From Rathayibacter_A sp036510655 (GTDB taxonomy: Bacteria; Actinomycetota; Actinomycetes; Actinomycetales; Microbacteriaceae): a DNA stretch of 64,000 nt. The stretch covers positions 4,430 through 68,429 of the forward strand of contig DATCDQ010000002.1 in NCBI GenBank assembly GCA_036510655.1. The letters are read 5' to 3'. The position numbers and the translations under genes are program-made. How positions within the stretch are numbered: the first letter of the stretch is position 1; each line of letters starts with the position of its first letter. Of this stretch, positions 17,380 through 25,139 are shown one piece after another. Below the pieces are notes generated by a model, which was not told the DNA's origin, did no database searches, and saw only the letters and a program-made list of their open reading frames with translations.

Positions 17380-18166
17380 CACGGAACACGCCGTGCGGGA
17401 GACTCTCGGCATAGCTGCGTTGGGCGGCGCGGATGCCGGCATGCGCCGCTTCGTGCCCTGTGCGGCCGCGGGTCGCGGACAAGACGACCACCGGGCAGGA
17501 AGGGGGCGCCGGTGGGTTCTGCCGCAAACCGGCCATAGAAGTGTAGGCGGCGTTCATTTCGCGGCGTGTTTGGCTGATGCCGGCCGGGGTGAAGTCTTCG
17601 GCGACCATCGTCTCGTACGTGTCGGCTGGGTAGAGTCGGCGAATACCCCGTGTCGCGAGTCGGCGGACCCAGACGAAGCGTGTCATCGATTGCCCGGACG
17701 CCAGCTTTCGGTCCACGGACTTCGCCGTGGCCTCGGGGTGATCGTAGGCCGGCGCCTTTTCGGGCATCGGGTCGATCAGCAGGAGCCCGTCAAGCCGGTC
17801 GGCCAGGCCCACCGACGCGAGACGGGCGATCGGTCCGCCCATGCTGTGGGCCACGAGCACGAACCGTTCGGGAACCACCTGGCGGATCATCGATTCCAAG
17901 TGTTCGGACATTTTCGTGAGCGTCGTGGGGCGCAGTGTGCGGGTGCTGCGGCCGAATCCAGAACGATCGTAGGCAACCAGGCGCGCGCTGTTCTGCAAAC
18001 GGTCCACAAGGGGATCCCAGCAGGTGCGTCCACAGCCCGGGCCCGCCTCGAAGATCACCCACTTGTGGCCGCGCCCGGTCGCCTCGACGTAAACATCCGC
18101 GTCATCGACTTCGACCAGTCGCCCCGCGATTGTGCGCATGGCAGCTCCAATCACTTCAATCAGCAT
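17285..18166 (-). pseudogene. Alpha/beta hydrolase, C-terminally truncated by deletion fusion
   Basis: Begins at ATG 18166 or 18139. The hydrolase part (to about 17380) has the oxyanion region FEAGPGCGRTCWDP, the nucleophile elbow VLVAHSMGGPIAR (G-H-S-M-G-G type) and a cap domain. It runs to AESLPHGVF, where the catalytic His strand should follow. Instead the frame passes into the NmrA fragment out of phase and ends in Arg/Cys-rich residues at 17285. The catalytic His is therefore probably lost. Divergently transcribed from an HTH regulator that may once have controlled it. Confidence 0.65.
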
Positions 18167-18169
18167 TAG

Positions 18170-18210
18170 TTGCAATTCTGCGAATAATAGCATTGGTGCG
18201 AAGATTGCAA
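18170..18210. promoter_or_regulatory. Candidate operator between the truncated hydrolase and the HTH regulator
   Basis: TTGCAAT (18170-18176) and ATTGCAA (18204-18210) form a perfect inverted repeat with a 27-base spacer, which contains two TGCGAA direct repeats and an AATAAT box. It lies in the divergent promoter gap, ending 1 base before the regulator's GTG. Confidence 0.45.
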
Positions 18211-18211
18211 G

Positions 18212-18745
18212 GTGGACAAACTTGAACTGCTGATGCATCCGGTGCGGCTGCGTATCATTCTGCAGCTTCAGGACCAGCAGTTGACGACAGCGCAGATCGC
18301 ACGGGCCCTTCCTGGTGTCTCCAAAGCGACGATCTATCGGCAGATTGTTCGCCTTGTCGACGGAGAGATTCTTGAGGTAACTGGCGAAGAGCCCAAACGC
18401 GGCACCGTCGAGCGAAGCTATAGCCTGCGCACGGGCGCTGCCAGAATCGATGAGGCCGCGTTCGCAGCAATGACGACAGAGGAACACCGTCGCGGCTTCA
18501 CCGCAATGGTCGCGTCTCTTCTGGCCGAGTTCAACGCATACCTGGACCAGCAAGACTCGAAACCAGCCGCCGGCCCCCTCGCCTACGGGCAACGCAAACT
18601 CTGGCTGAATACCGATGAGTTCGCCGACTTTGAAAATGACATGCTCGAACTCATGAAGAAGTATTCCGGCGCAGACCATGCAGACAATCGACAGGCATTC
18701 CTGACCGGACTCATCCTGTTCCCGGCACACCAACCAGGCGAATGA
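18212..18745 (+). CDS. Winged-helix (ArsR/HTH-20-like) transcriptional regulator
   Basis: A 177-residue regulator. Its N-terminus (LLMHPVRLRIILQLQDQQLT, about residues 5-25, then ARALPGVSKATIYRQIVRLV) is the winged helix of ArsR-like proteins; the following E-P-K-R-G-T-V-E-R-S-Y is a wing. The C-terminal helical part (FTAMVASLLAEFNAYLD) is probably a dimerisation or ligand domain. GTG start with no clear Shine-Dalgarno sequence, so possibly leaderless. It is divergent from the truncated hydrolase, which it may have regulated. No metal-binding Cys motif. Confidence 0.85.
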   Translation: MDKLELLMHPVRLRIILQLQDQQLTTAQIARALPGVSKATIYRQIVRLVDGEILEVTGEEPKRGTVERSYSLRTGAARIDEAAFAAMTTEEHRRGFTAMVASLLAEFNAYLDQQDSKPAAGPLAYGQRKLWLNTDEFADFENDMLELMKKYSGADHADNRQAFLTGLILFPAHQPGE

Positions 18746-18771
18746 TCAAGGACCGCCCGCTCGCCGACGAC

Positions 18772-19719
18772 CTATACCGACGGCCCGCCGTCCACCGGCG
18801 GTGCCTGGGATCGTGAGCGCCTGCTACGACCGACCAGGCGGATGCCGCCCCACACGATTCCGCCGACCACGGCGATCAGCACGAGCCAGGGAAGTACCAC
18901 GCCGAGGAAGACCAGGAATGCGCCTGCGGCCACCACCAGAGCATTCCATCCGGCCGCCAGCCCACTGAAGAAGTTGTCGGGTCCGGCAGCAGCAACGGTG
19001 CCTGGGGCGTGCAGTTCGAGCGTGATCGTCGCCAATGAAACCTGATCCTTCAGGTAGTTCTGCTGCGAGATCAGGCTGTCGAGGTCGGCCTGGCGTTGGG
19101 TCAGGCTCGATTCGATCGAGATCAGATCGGCCGTGCTGGTCGCCTTGCTCATCAACTCCAGCAGGCGGTTGACGGAGGTCTGCAGCGCCGTGATTCGAGC
19201 GTTGACGTCTTTGACCTGCGTGGTGACGTCTTGTGAGCTCGTCGTGACGGAGTTGACCGTGCCCAGTTTCTTCAGGTCTGCCAGCGTCGCGTCGAGCTTC
19301 GGGGACGGAATCCGCAGCGTCAGTGTGGCGCTCGCCCGTTGGTCGGGCGTGCCCGGCTGCTCGGTCATCGCGTCGACTCTGCCACCTGCAGCGTCGACGA
19401 CCCGGGTTGCGTCGCTCGCTGCGCTCACTGGTTTATCGACGGTTAACGACATCGTTCCCGTGGTGATCACCGAGCGGTTCTGGGTCTGCGGGTCGAGCGC
19501 ATTCGAATCGGATGCCGCGCCCTTCGCCGCGTCGGGCTGATTCGCGCCCTGCGGGGCCCCCTTCTGCACCGTTCCGTTCTGCGCTGGAACCTGGCCAATG
19601 CCGCCCTGGACAGTGCCGACCGAACCCGAGGAGCCGCCGCCGGTGCATCCGCTCAGCGAAAGTGCCCCCAGCATCAGCGCGCCGACCGCGATTGCAACAC
19701 CACCCCGTGCCCGTTTCAT
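18772..19719 (-). CDS. DUF4349 domain lipoprotein
   Basis: A 315-residue exported lipoprotein. The signal peptide ends in the lipobox LSLSGC (Cys at about residue 25) and is followed by a low-complexity Gly/Ser/Gln linker. The DUF4349 domain (about 80-265) contains TGTMSLTVDKPVSAASDATR, paired beta segments and a coiled-coil stretch (VNARITALQTSVNRLLELMS through QRQADLDSLISQQ). A C-terminal membrane helix (about 275-300) and a basic tail end the protein. So it is anchored at both ends, facing outside. Function unknown; DUF4349 proteins are common surface proteins. Confidence 0.9.
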   Translation of the reverse strand: MKRARGGVAIAVGALMLGALSLSGCTGGGSSGSVGTVQGGIGQVPAQNGTVQKGAPQGANQPDAAKGAASDSNALDPQTQNRSVITTGTMSLTVDKPVSAASDATRVVDAAGGRVDAMTEQPGTPDQRASATLTLRIPSPKLDATLADLKKLGTVNSVTTSSQDVTTQVKDVNARITALQTSVNRLLELMSKATSTADLISIESSLTQRQADLDSLISQQNYLKDQVSLATITLELHAPGTVAAAGPDNFFSGLAAGWNALVVAAGAFLVFLGVVLPWLVLIAVVGGIVWGGIRLVGRSRRSRSQAPPVDGGPSV

Positions 19720-19801
19720 GCCACCACCCTAGGGCGCTTCGCAGGCGGATGCCCGGGAGCCCGGTCACGATCCGGTCTCAACTGATGCGTATGGTAGTGG
19801 C

Positions 19802-20833
19802 ATGCACACGCGCACAATGGCGAAACGAACACTGGGAAGAACCGGCCGGGAAGTATCCGTGATCGGATTGGGTACGTGGCAGTTGGGAGCCGACTGGGGG
19901 AACGTGTCGGAGAGTGACGCGCTCGCGGTGCTCGAGGCATCCGCTGCGGCGGGCGTGACCTTCTTCGACACCGCGGATGTCTACGGTGACGGCCGCAGCG
20001 AAACCCTGATCGGGCGTTTCCTCGCCGCGAATCCGGACTTGGGGCTCACCGTCGCGACGAAGATGGGGCGGCGCGAAGCGCAGGACCCGGCGAACTTCAC
20101 GCTGGCGAAGTTCCGCGAGTGGACCGACCGCTCACGATCGAATCTGCGGATGGACACGCTGCCGCTGGTGCAGCTGCACTGCCCGCCGACGCCGGTGTAT
20201 TCGAGCGACGCCGTGTACGACGCACTCGACACGCTCGTCGCGGACGGCGCGATCGCCAATTACGGCGTCAGCGTTGAGACTTGCGACGAGGCGCTGACGG
20301 CGATCGCACGACCAGGCGTCGCGAGCGTGCAGATCATTCTGAACGCGTTCCGGCTCAAGCCGCTGGATGCGGTGCTGCCGGCCGCCCAGGCCGCCGGCGT
20401 TGGCATCATTGCTCGGGTTCCGCTTGCGTCCGGACTGCTGTCGGGGCGGTACACGCACGACACCGCGTTCGCAGCGAACGATCATCGCGCGTTCAACCGA
20501 CACGGCGAAGCGTTCGACGTCGGCGAGACGTTCTCCGGCGTGGACTATGACATGGGTGTCGCGGCGGCGCAGGAGTTCTCGGCGGCGGTCGCGCGGGTGC
20601 GCGAGGGCCAAGGCATCGAGTGCACCGACAAGCTCACACCGGCGAAAGCTGCCCTTGCCTGGGTTGCGCAGCAGGATGGCGTGAGCGCCGTCATCCCGGG
20701 CGCCCGCTCGGTGGAGCAGGCCCGGGGGAACGCGGCCGCCGGATCACTCGCGCCGCTCGGCGACGAGTTCACTGCTGCGGTGCGAACGATCTACGATCGC
20801 GACTTCCGAGCGACGATCCACGCCCGCTGGTAG
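19802..20833 (+). CDS. Aldo/keto reductase
   Basis: A protein of up to 343 residues with the AKR TIM-barrel. The conserved FFDTADVYGDGRSETLIG (about residues 58-75) holds the catalytic Asp and Tyr, and VATKMGRR holds the catalytic Lys. The His of the tetrad is in LVQLHCPP. The C-terminal NADPH-binding segment SAVIPGARSVEQARGNAAA is present. It is likely a cytosolic NADPH-dependent reductase of aldehydes or sugars. ATG 19817 (MAKRTLGRTG) is an equally likely start. Ends in a terminator-like hairpin. Confidence 0.92.
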   Translation: MHTRTMAKRTLGRTGREVSVIGLGTWQLGADWGNVSESDALAVLEASAAAGVTFFDTADVYGDGRSETLIGRFLAANPDLGLTVATKMGRREAQDPANFTLAKFREWTDRSRSNLRMDTLPLVQLHCPPTPVYSSDAVYDALDTLVADGAIANYGVSVETCDEALTAIARPGVASVQIILNAFRLKPLDAVLPAAQAAGVGIIARVPLASGLLSGRYTHDTAFAANDHRAFNRHGEAFDVGETFSGVDYDMGVAAAQEFSAAVARVREGQGIECTDKLTPAKAALAWVAQQDGVSAVIPGARSVEQARGNAAAGSLAPLGDEFTAAVRTIYDRDFRATIHARW

Positions 20834-20853
20834 GCCCGGTGCAGCGCCGGGCC
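20833..20853 (+). terminator. Hairpin after the aldo/keto reductase gene
   Basis: Perfect 7-bp stem GGCCCGG / CCGGGCC around TGCAGCG, beginning at the last base of the stop codon. No U tract. Confidence 0.55.
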
Positions 20854-20891
20854 CTGAGCCTGTCGTTCGGTCGCTGAGCCTGTCGAAGGGC
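20852..20891. repeat. Two copies of the CTGAGCCTGTCG intergenic repeat
   Basis: CCCTGAGCCTGTCG (20852-20865) and GCTGAGCCTGTCGAAGGGC (20873-20891) are copies of a repeat unit common in intergenic DNA of high-GC bacteria. A related unit (CCTGAGCTTGCCGAAGGG) occurs inside hrpA at 43155-43220. Confidence 0.7.
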
Positions 20892-20901
20892 GCGGATGAG
20901 C

Positions 20902-22443
20902 TCAGTTCGCGTCGACCTCGAGTTCGACGACTGCCCACGACAGTGCAGGCAACGTTAGGGTGACGCGGTCGTCCGCGGCGCTCACTGTATTGAGTGGGCG
21001 CAGGCCGACCTGCTCGCCGGTCGCCACAGTGTTGCGTGAGAAACGATCGCCTCCGTCTGGAGCGACGAGCACCTCCGCGCGGGTCACGCGACCGGCGACC
21101 AGCCCGCGCAGCACGACGTCCACTGAAGCTGCCTCATCCAGTCCACGGTTTGCAAGGAATAACGCCAGTCGCCCGGTCTCTTCGTCCCAGGTTGCGCTGA
21201 CGTCAACAAGATCGGTGTCGCCGAACTTCGCCGACTCGTAACGATCGCTTCTGATCGCCGCGCGAACGATCTGGCCGCGTGCGAGCTGCGCCATGCGTGC
21301 GAACGGCCAGAAGATGGATTGGCGCCAGGCGGCCCCGCCCTCCTCCGTGAGGATCGGCGCAATCACGTTGACGAGCTGGGCCTGGTTCGCGATCTTCACG
21401 CGGTCGCCGTGGCGCAACAGGGAGTTGAGCAGCGTGCCGACGACAACGGCATCCGTAACGTTGTAGGAGTCCTCGATGACCCGTGGGTGCTCGCGCCAGA
21501 CTCCGGAAGCGGCGATCTTGTCCGGCTGATCGTCGGAGTCGAGACCGCGCTGGTACCAGACATTCCATTCATCGAACGATAGATTGATGGACTTGCGGTG
21601 CTTGCCGCGCGCGCGCACGGCATCCGCTGTGGCGACCACCGCCTCAATGAAGTAATCCATGTCGACCGCCGAGGCGAGAAAGCTTGCGGCGTCGCCGTCG
21701 TGCTCCTGGTAGTACGCGTGCAGCGACACGTAGTCGACCTCGTTGTACGCATGGCCGAGCACGGTCTGCTCCCACGCGCCGAAGGTCGGCATGCCGCTAC
21801 CGGAACTGCCGCACACCACCAGCTCTATCGAAGGATCGACCATCCGCATGGCCTTGCCCGCCTCCTGCGCCAGGCGGCCATATTCGTCTGCCGTTTTGTG
21901 GCCGATCTGCCACGGCCCGTCCATTTCGTTACCCAGACACCAGAGCTTGATATCAAACGGATCCGCCGCACCGTTCTTCTTGCGAAGGTCGCTGAGGTAG
22001 GTGCCGCCCGGATGGTTGGCGTACTCGACGAGCGCGCGCGCGGCATCCACACCGCGGGTGCCGAGGTTGATTGCTTCCATGACCTCGGTGCCGGCTTTCT
22101 TCGACCAGGCGGCAAACTCGTGGAGGCCGAAGGCGTTGCTTTCCAGGGAATGCCATGCGCCGTCGAGCCGGCGAGGTCGCGATTCGGCCGGCCCGATGCC
22201 GTCCTCCCAGTTGTAGCCGGAGACGAAGTTTCCTCCCGGGTAACGGATGACGGTGGCTCCGAGCTCGCCCACTAACCGGAGCACGTCGGTACGGAAGCCA
22301 TCGTCATCCGCTGTTGCGTGCCCCGGCTCGTAGATTCCGGTGTACACGCAGCGGCCCATGTGCTCGACAAACGAGCCAAAGAGTCGACGGGGAACGGCAC
22401 CGATCGTGAAATCGCGATCAATGGTGATGGTGGCGCTTGACAT
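20902..22443 (-). CDS. Alpha-L-arabinofuranosidase, GH51
   Basis: A 513-residue glycoside hydrolase starting at ATG 22443 behind GGGAGA; a longer frame to 22632 is rejected because it crosses the repeats and operator. The GH51 marks are FGSFVEHMGRCVYTGIYEPG (about residues 18-37), RYPGGNFVSGYNWEDGIGP, the acid/base Glu in KLWCLGNEMDGPW (about 160-172) and the nucleophile Glu in NLSFDEWNVWY (about 285-295). No signal peptide, so it acts in the cytosol on imported arabino-oligosaccharides. It is divergent from the sugar importer and shares a LacI-type operator with it. Confidence 0.95.
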   Translation of the reverse strand: MSSATITIDRDFTIGAVPRRLFGSFVEHMGRCVYTGIYEPGHATADDDGFRTDVLRLVGELGATVIRYPGGNFVSGYNWEDGIGPAESRPRRLDGAWHSLESNAFGLHEFAAWSKKAGTEVMEAINLGTRGVDAARALVEYANHPGGTYLSDLRKKNGAADPFDIKLWCLGNEMDGPWQIGHKTADEYGRLAQEAGKAMRMVDPSIELVVCGSSGSGMPTFGAWEQTVLGHAYNEVDYVSLHAYYQEHDGDAASFLASAVDMDYFIEAVVATADAVRARGKHRKSINLSFDEWNVWYQRGLDSDDQPDKIAASGVWREHPRVIEDSYNVTDAVVVGTLLNSLLRHGDRVKIANQAQLVNVIAPILTEEGGAAWRQSIFWPFARMAQLARGQIVRAAIRSDRYESAKFGDTDLVDVSATWDEETGRLALFLANRGLDEAASVDVVLRGLVAGRVTRAEVLVAPDGGDRFSRNTVATGEQVGLRPLNTVSAADDRVTLTLPALSWAVVELEVDAN

Positions 22444-22452
22444 GGATCTCCC

Positions 22453-22503
22453 TGTCTCGTGTTGTGAGCTGTCTCGTGTTGTGAGCTGCCTCGTGTTGTA
22501 AGC
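22453..22503. repeat. Three 17-bp tandem repeats in the arabinofuranosidase leader
   Basis: TGTCTCGTGTTGTGAGC at 22453-22469 and 22470-22486 exactly, and a third copy with two changes at 22487-22503. They lie between the operator and the ribosome binding site of the GH51 gene, so they are within its 5' untranslated region. Confidence 0.85.
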
Positions 22504-22568
22504 GTCGCTGCCCGGTGGCGAGTCGTTTCGCCAGCCTGTGGTCTGTGCCCGTGTTACACAGTTGATCA

Positions 22569-22582
22569 TTACATCGTTGTAA
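22569..22582. promoter_or_regulatory. LacI-type operator, arabinofuranosidase side
   Basis: TTACATCGTTGTAA has 5-bp arms around TCGT and differs by one base from the symmetric TTACAACGTTGTAA. It lies about 125 bases upstream of the GH51 start and matches the operator of the importer at 22715-22728. Likely bound by the LacI protein encoded at 26081-27082. Confidence 0.65.
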
Positions 22583-22681
22583 CGCTGTGCACAAGTTGGA
22601 AATCGAATGCGCAACGAGACCGATGCCGCCACGGGCTCGAGCGGGTCGCCCTGCGTGCGAGGGCATATTCATCTGGCCCCC

Positions 22682-22728
22682 TTGACAGATTGAAATCGGC
22701 CTGGCTACGATCGGCTACAACGTTGTAA
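22682..22728 (+). promoter_or_regulatory. Promoter and LacI-type operator of the sugar importer operon
   Basis: TTGACA (22682-22687) and TACGAT (22706-22711) are separated by 18 bases, a good sigma-70-type promoter. CTACAACGTTGTAA (22715-22728), whose core TACAACGTTGTA is a perfect palindrome, covers the expected transcription start. Repressor binding there would block transcription. The second copy at 22569-22582 faces the divergent gene. Confidence 0.75.
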
Positions 22729-22805
22729 TCGTCGCCTCCAGGGCACGAAAGCGAGCGAGAACTGACCATTCCAGCGGGTTTGCTGGAGCGACGAGGAGGT
22801 CGAAA

Positions 22806-24149
22806 GTGGCAGCGAAATCACCGTCCACATTCACGCGACGCGGCTTTCTGAGCGTCGGGCTCGCGGCGGCAGGAACCTTCGCGTTGGCTGGATGCAGCAG
22901 CCCGCTGAGTGCAGGACTCCTGGGCAGCCAACTCAATCCGGACCAACTCATTTTCTGGAATCTCTTCGGCGGCGGCGACGGTAGCCGCATGCAGACGATG
23001 GAGGCCGGCTACACCAAGACCCATGGCGGTCCAGGTTCTCTGCAGGCAACGGTCTTCGCATGGGGCAATCCATATTATTCAAAGCTCAAGCTTGCGACGG
23101 TGGGCAACAAGCCCCCCGACGTCGCAATCTCGCATTTGACGCGAGCGAAGCCGCTCTTTGAAGGCAACCTGCTCGAGCCGATCACCGAGGCAGACCTGGC
23201 ATTGGTCGGACTGTCGTCAGCCGACTTCAATCCGAAGTCATGGGCGGCGCAGAAGACCAACGAGCAGAACATTGCCATCCCTCTCGACACGCACCCGCTT
23301 GTCATGTTCTTCAACGAGGACGTGTGCAAGAAAGCCGGCCTGGTCACCTCTACGGGCAAATTGAAGAATCTCGACGGAATAGACGCGTTCGAGTCAGCGC
23401 TCGCTGCAGTGAGCAAGGTGACCGGCGGCACGGCGATCACTGTGGCGAACGTGAGCGAGACAGCCACACCGTGGCGCGTGTTCACGACGCTCTACAACCA
23501 GATCACAGGCGCCACACCGTTCCTCTCCGACAACGGCAGCAAGCTCACCGTGAGCGACGACGATTTCATCACGGTGGTGACTCGGATGCAGGAATGGGTG
23601 AAGAAGGGGTGGCTCAACAAGGGCCTGGACTACGCAGGCGCTCAAACGCAGATGTTCACTGGCAAGGCGGGGTTCTATCTCGAGGGCGAGTGGGAGATCA
23701 CCACAGCTCAGTCGATCAAGAGGCTGAAGTTCGGTATGGTGCCCGTTCCAACCCTGTACGACAAGCCGGCGGCGCAGGCCGATTCGCACACCTTCGTGCT
23801 CCCGCGAAAAGCACGGACACTCGACCAACGCACGCAGGCGATGGGGTTCATCAAGTCGATGCTCGACCAGAGCATGACCTGGGCCATGGGCGGCCACGTG
23901 CCCGCCTATCTGCCGACTTTGAACAGTGCCGCGTACAAGAAGCTTGAACCGCAGGCCGACTATGCGTCCGCGGCCAAGTACGCCGTCTATGACGATCCAG
24001 CCTGGTACGGGGGCTCCGGGTCAACGTTCGAGAACACGGTCGGCGCGCAGCTGGGGCTCGCGCAACAGCTGGCGGTCTCACCGCAGGGCGCCCTGACAGC
24101 CATCAAAGACCAGCTTCAGGTTTACCTGGACACGCCCAGCCCGCTCTGA
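22806..24149 (+). CDS. Sugar ABC transporter, extracellular solute-binding lipoprotein
   Basis: A 447-residue family 1 binding protein from a GTG start. The N-terminus has a twin-Arg-like FTRRGFLSVGLAAAG stretch leading to the lipobox FALAGC (Cys at about residue 30). The mature part has the layout of MalE/AraN-like proteins: NPDQLIFWNLFGGGDGSRMQ, then the ligand-domain segment GKAGFYLEGEWEITTAQSI (about 280-300). It captures a sugar outside the membrane and hands it to the two permeases encoded downstream. The divergent arabinofuranosidase suggests arabinosides or arabino-oligosaccharides. Confidence 0.93.
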   Translation: MAAKSPSTFTRRGFLSVGLAAAGTFALAGCSSPLSAGLLGSQLNPDQLIFWNLFGGGDGSRMQTMEAGYTKTHGGPGSLQATVFAWGNPYYSKLKLATVGNKPPDVAISHLTRAKPLFEGNLLEPITEADLALVGLSSADFNPKSWAAQKTNEQNIAIPLDTHPLVMFFNEDVCKKAGLVTSTGKLKNLDGIDAFESALAAVSKVTGGTAITVANVSETATPWRVFTTLYNQITGATPFLSDNGSKLTVSDDDFITVVTRMQEWVKKGWLNKGLDYAGAQTQMFTGKAGFYLEGEWEITTAQSIKRLKFGMVPVPTLYDKPAAQADSHTFVLPRKARTLDQRTQAMGFIKSMLDQSMTWAMGGHVPAYLPTLNSAAYKKLEPQADYASAAKYAVYDDPAWYGGSGSTFENTVGAQLGLAQQLAVSPQGALTAIKDQLQVYLDTPSPL

Positions 24150-24181
24150 TTCGACGATCTAGATACTGGAGGTACAACGAC

Positions 24182-25138
24182 GTGACCGCCGCTGAAGTCA
24201 TGAACCGATCCGCGACAGCGGGCCCACACAACGCGTCCGTTCGACGTCGATCGCCGCTGTATCGCGGTCAGAGCCGAGGGGCCTGGCTCTTCCTTGCCCC
24301 GTTCGGCATCTTCTATCTGGCATTTCTGCTCGGGCCGACGGTCTGGATGCTGATCGCCAGTTTCTTCAACACGTCGGCAGTGCGCCCAGGCCTGGGGTCG
24401 TTCGCGGGCTTCGCCAATTACGGGGAGATGCTCGGCCGGGCCGACTTCTGGAGTGCGATGTGGCACACGCTCCAATTCACGCTTTATACGACGCCACCGC
24501 TGGTCATCCTCGCGTTCGTCTTCGCAATCCTGACCAATCGGATGAGTCGTGGCCAGTGGTTCTTCCGGCTCGCGTTCTTCCTTCCCTTCATCCTGCCCTC
24601 CGCGACGATCTCGCTCATCTGGTTGTTCGTCTTCACGCCGGGTACAGGACTCTGGGAGTCCATGCTCGGCATATTAGGGATACCGCCAGGCGCAGGCGTG
24701 CTGGCGAGTCCGGACACCGCGATGATCGGGATCGCAATCGCAACGGTGTGGTGGACGCTCGGCTTCAACTTCGTGTTGTATCTCGCCGGCCTGCAAGAAA
24801 TTCCACGAGAGCTGTATGAGGCGGCCGCGGTCGACGGCGCGTCGAACTGGAACCAGATCCGGTACATCACGATGCCGATGCTCCGCCGCACAACGACACT
24901 GGTCATCCTGCTTCAGATCATCGCAAGCCTGAAGATCTTCGACCAGGTCTATTTGATGACCGCAGGCGGTCCGGGCATTTCGACCCAGGTTGCGCTCGGA
25001 CTCGTCACGAACACTGCGTTCACAGACAACCGCATCGGTGCGGCGTCTGCCGCTTCAGTACTCCTGTTCATCGTCATTGTCGCGATCGCTGTCATTCGCC
25101 AGCTCGTCGATCGCTCGGCATCACGGAAGGCGGCCTGA
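24182..25138 (+). CDS. Sugar ABC transporter permease (MalF/AraP type)
   Basis: A 318-residue inner-membrane permease with six main helices, GTG start behind a GGAGG-containing site. The family's cytoplasmic EAA loop is ELYEAAAVDGASNWNQIRYI (about residues 215-234) and would dock the ATPase. An N-terminal cytoplasmic tail of about 35 residues precedes helix 1 (GAWLFLAPFGIFYLAFLL). It is the middle gene of the importer operon. No ATPase gene is in the operon, as is usual in actinobacteria, where a shared MsiK-type ATPase serves many importers. Confidence 0.95.
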   Translation: MTAAEVMNRSATAGPHNASVRRRSPLYRGQSRGAWLFLAPFGIFYLAFLLGPTVWMLIASFFNTSAVRPGLGSFAGFANYGEMLGRADFWSAMWHTLQFTLYTTPPLVILAFVFAILTNRMSRGQWFFRLAFFLPFILPSATISLIWLFVFTPGTGLWESMLGILGIPPGAGVLASPDTAMIGIAIATVWWTLGFNFVLYLAGLQEIPRELYEAAAVDGASNWNQIRYITMPMLRRTTTLVILLQIIASLKIFDQVYLMTAGGPGISTQVALGLVTNTAFTDNRIGAASAASVLLFIVIVAIAVIRQLVDRSASRKAA

Positions 25139-25139
25139 C

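Noticed and set aside
17285..18733. Full 482-residue frame as one protein
   Set aside because: The first ~190 codons are antisense to the HTH regulator and the last ~30 run through the NmrA remnant out of frame; only the middle is hydrolase.
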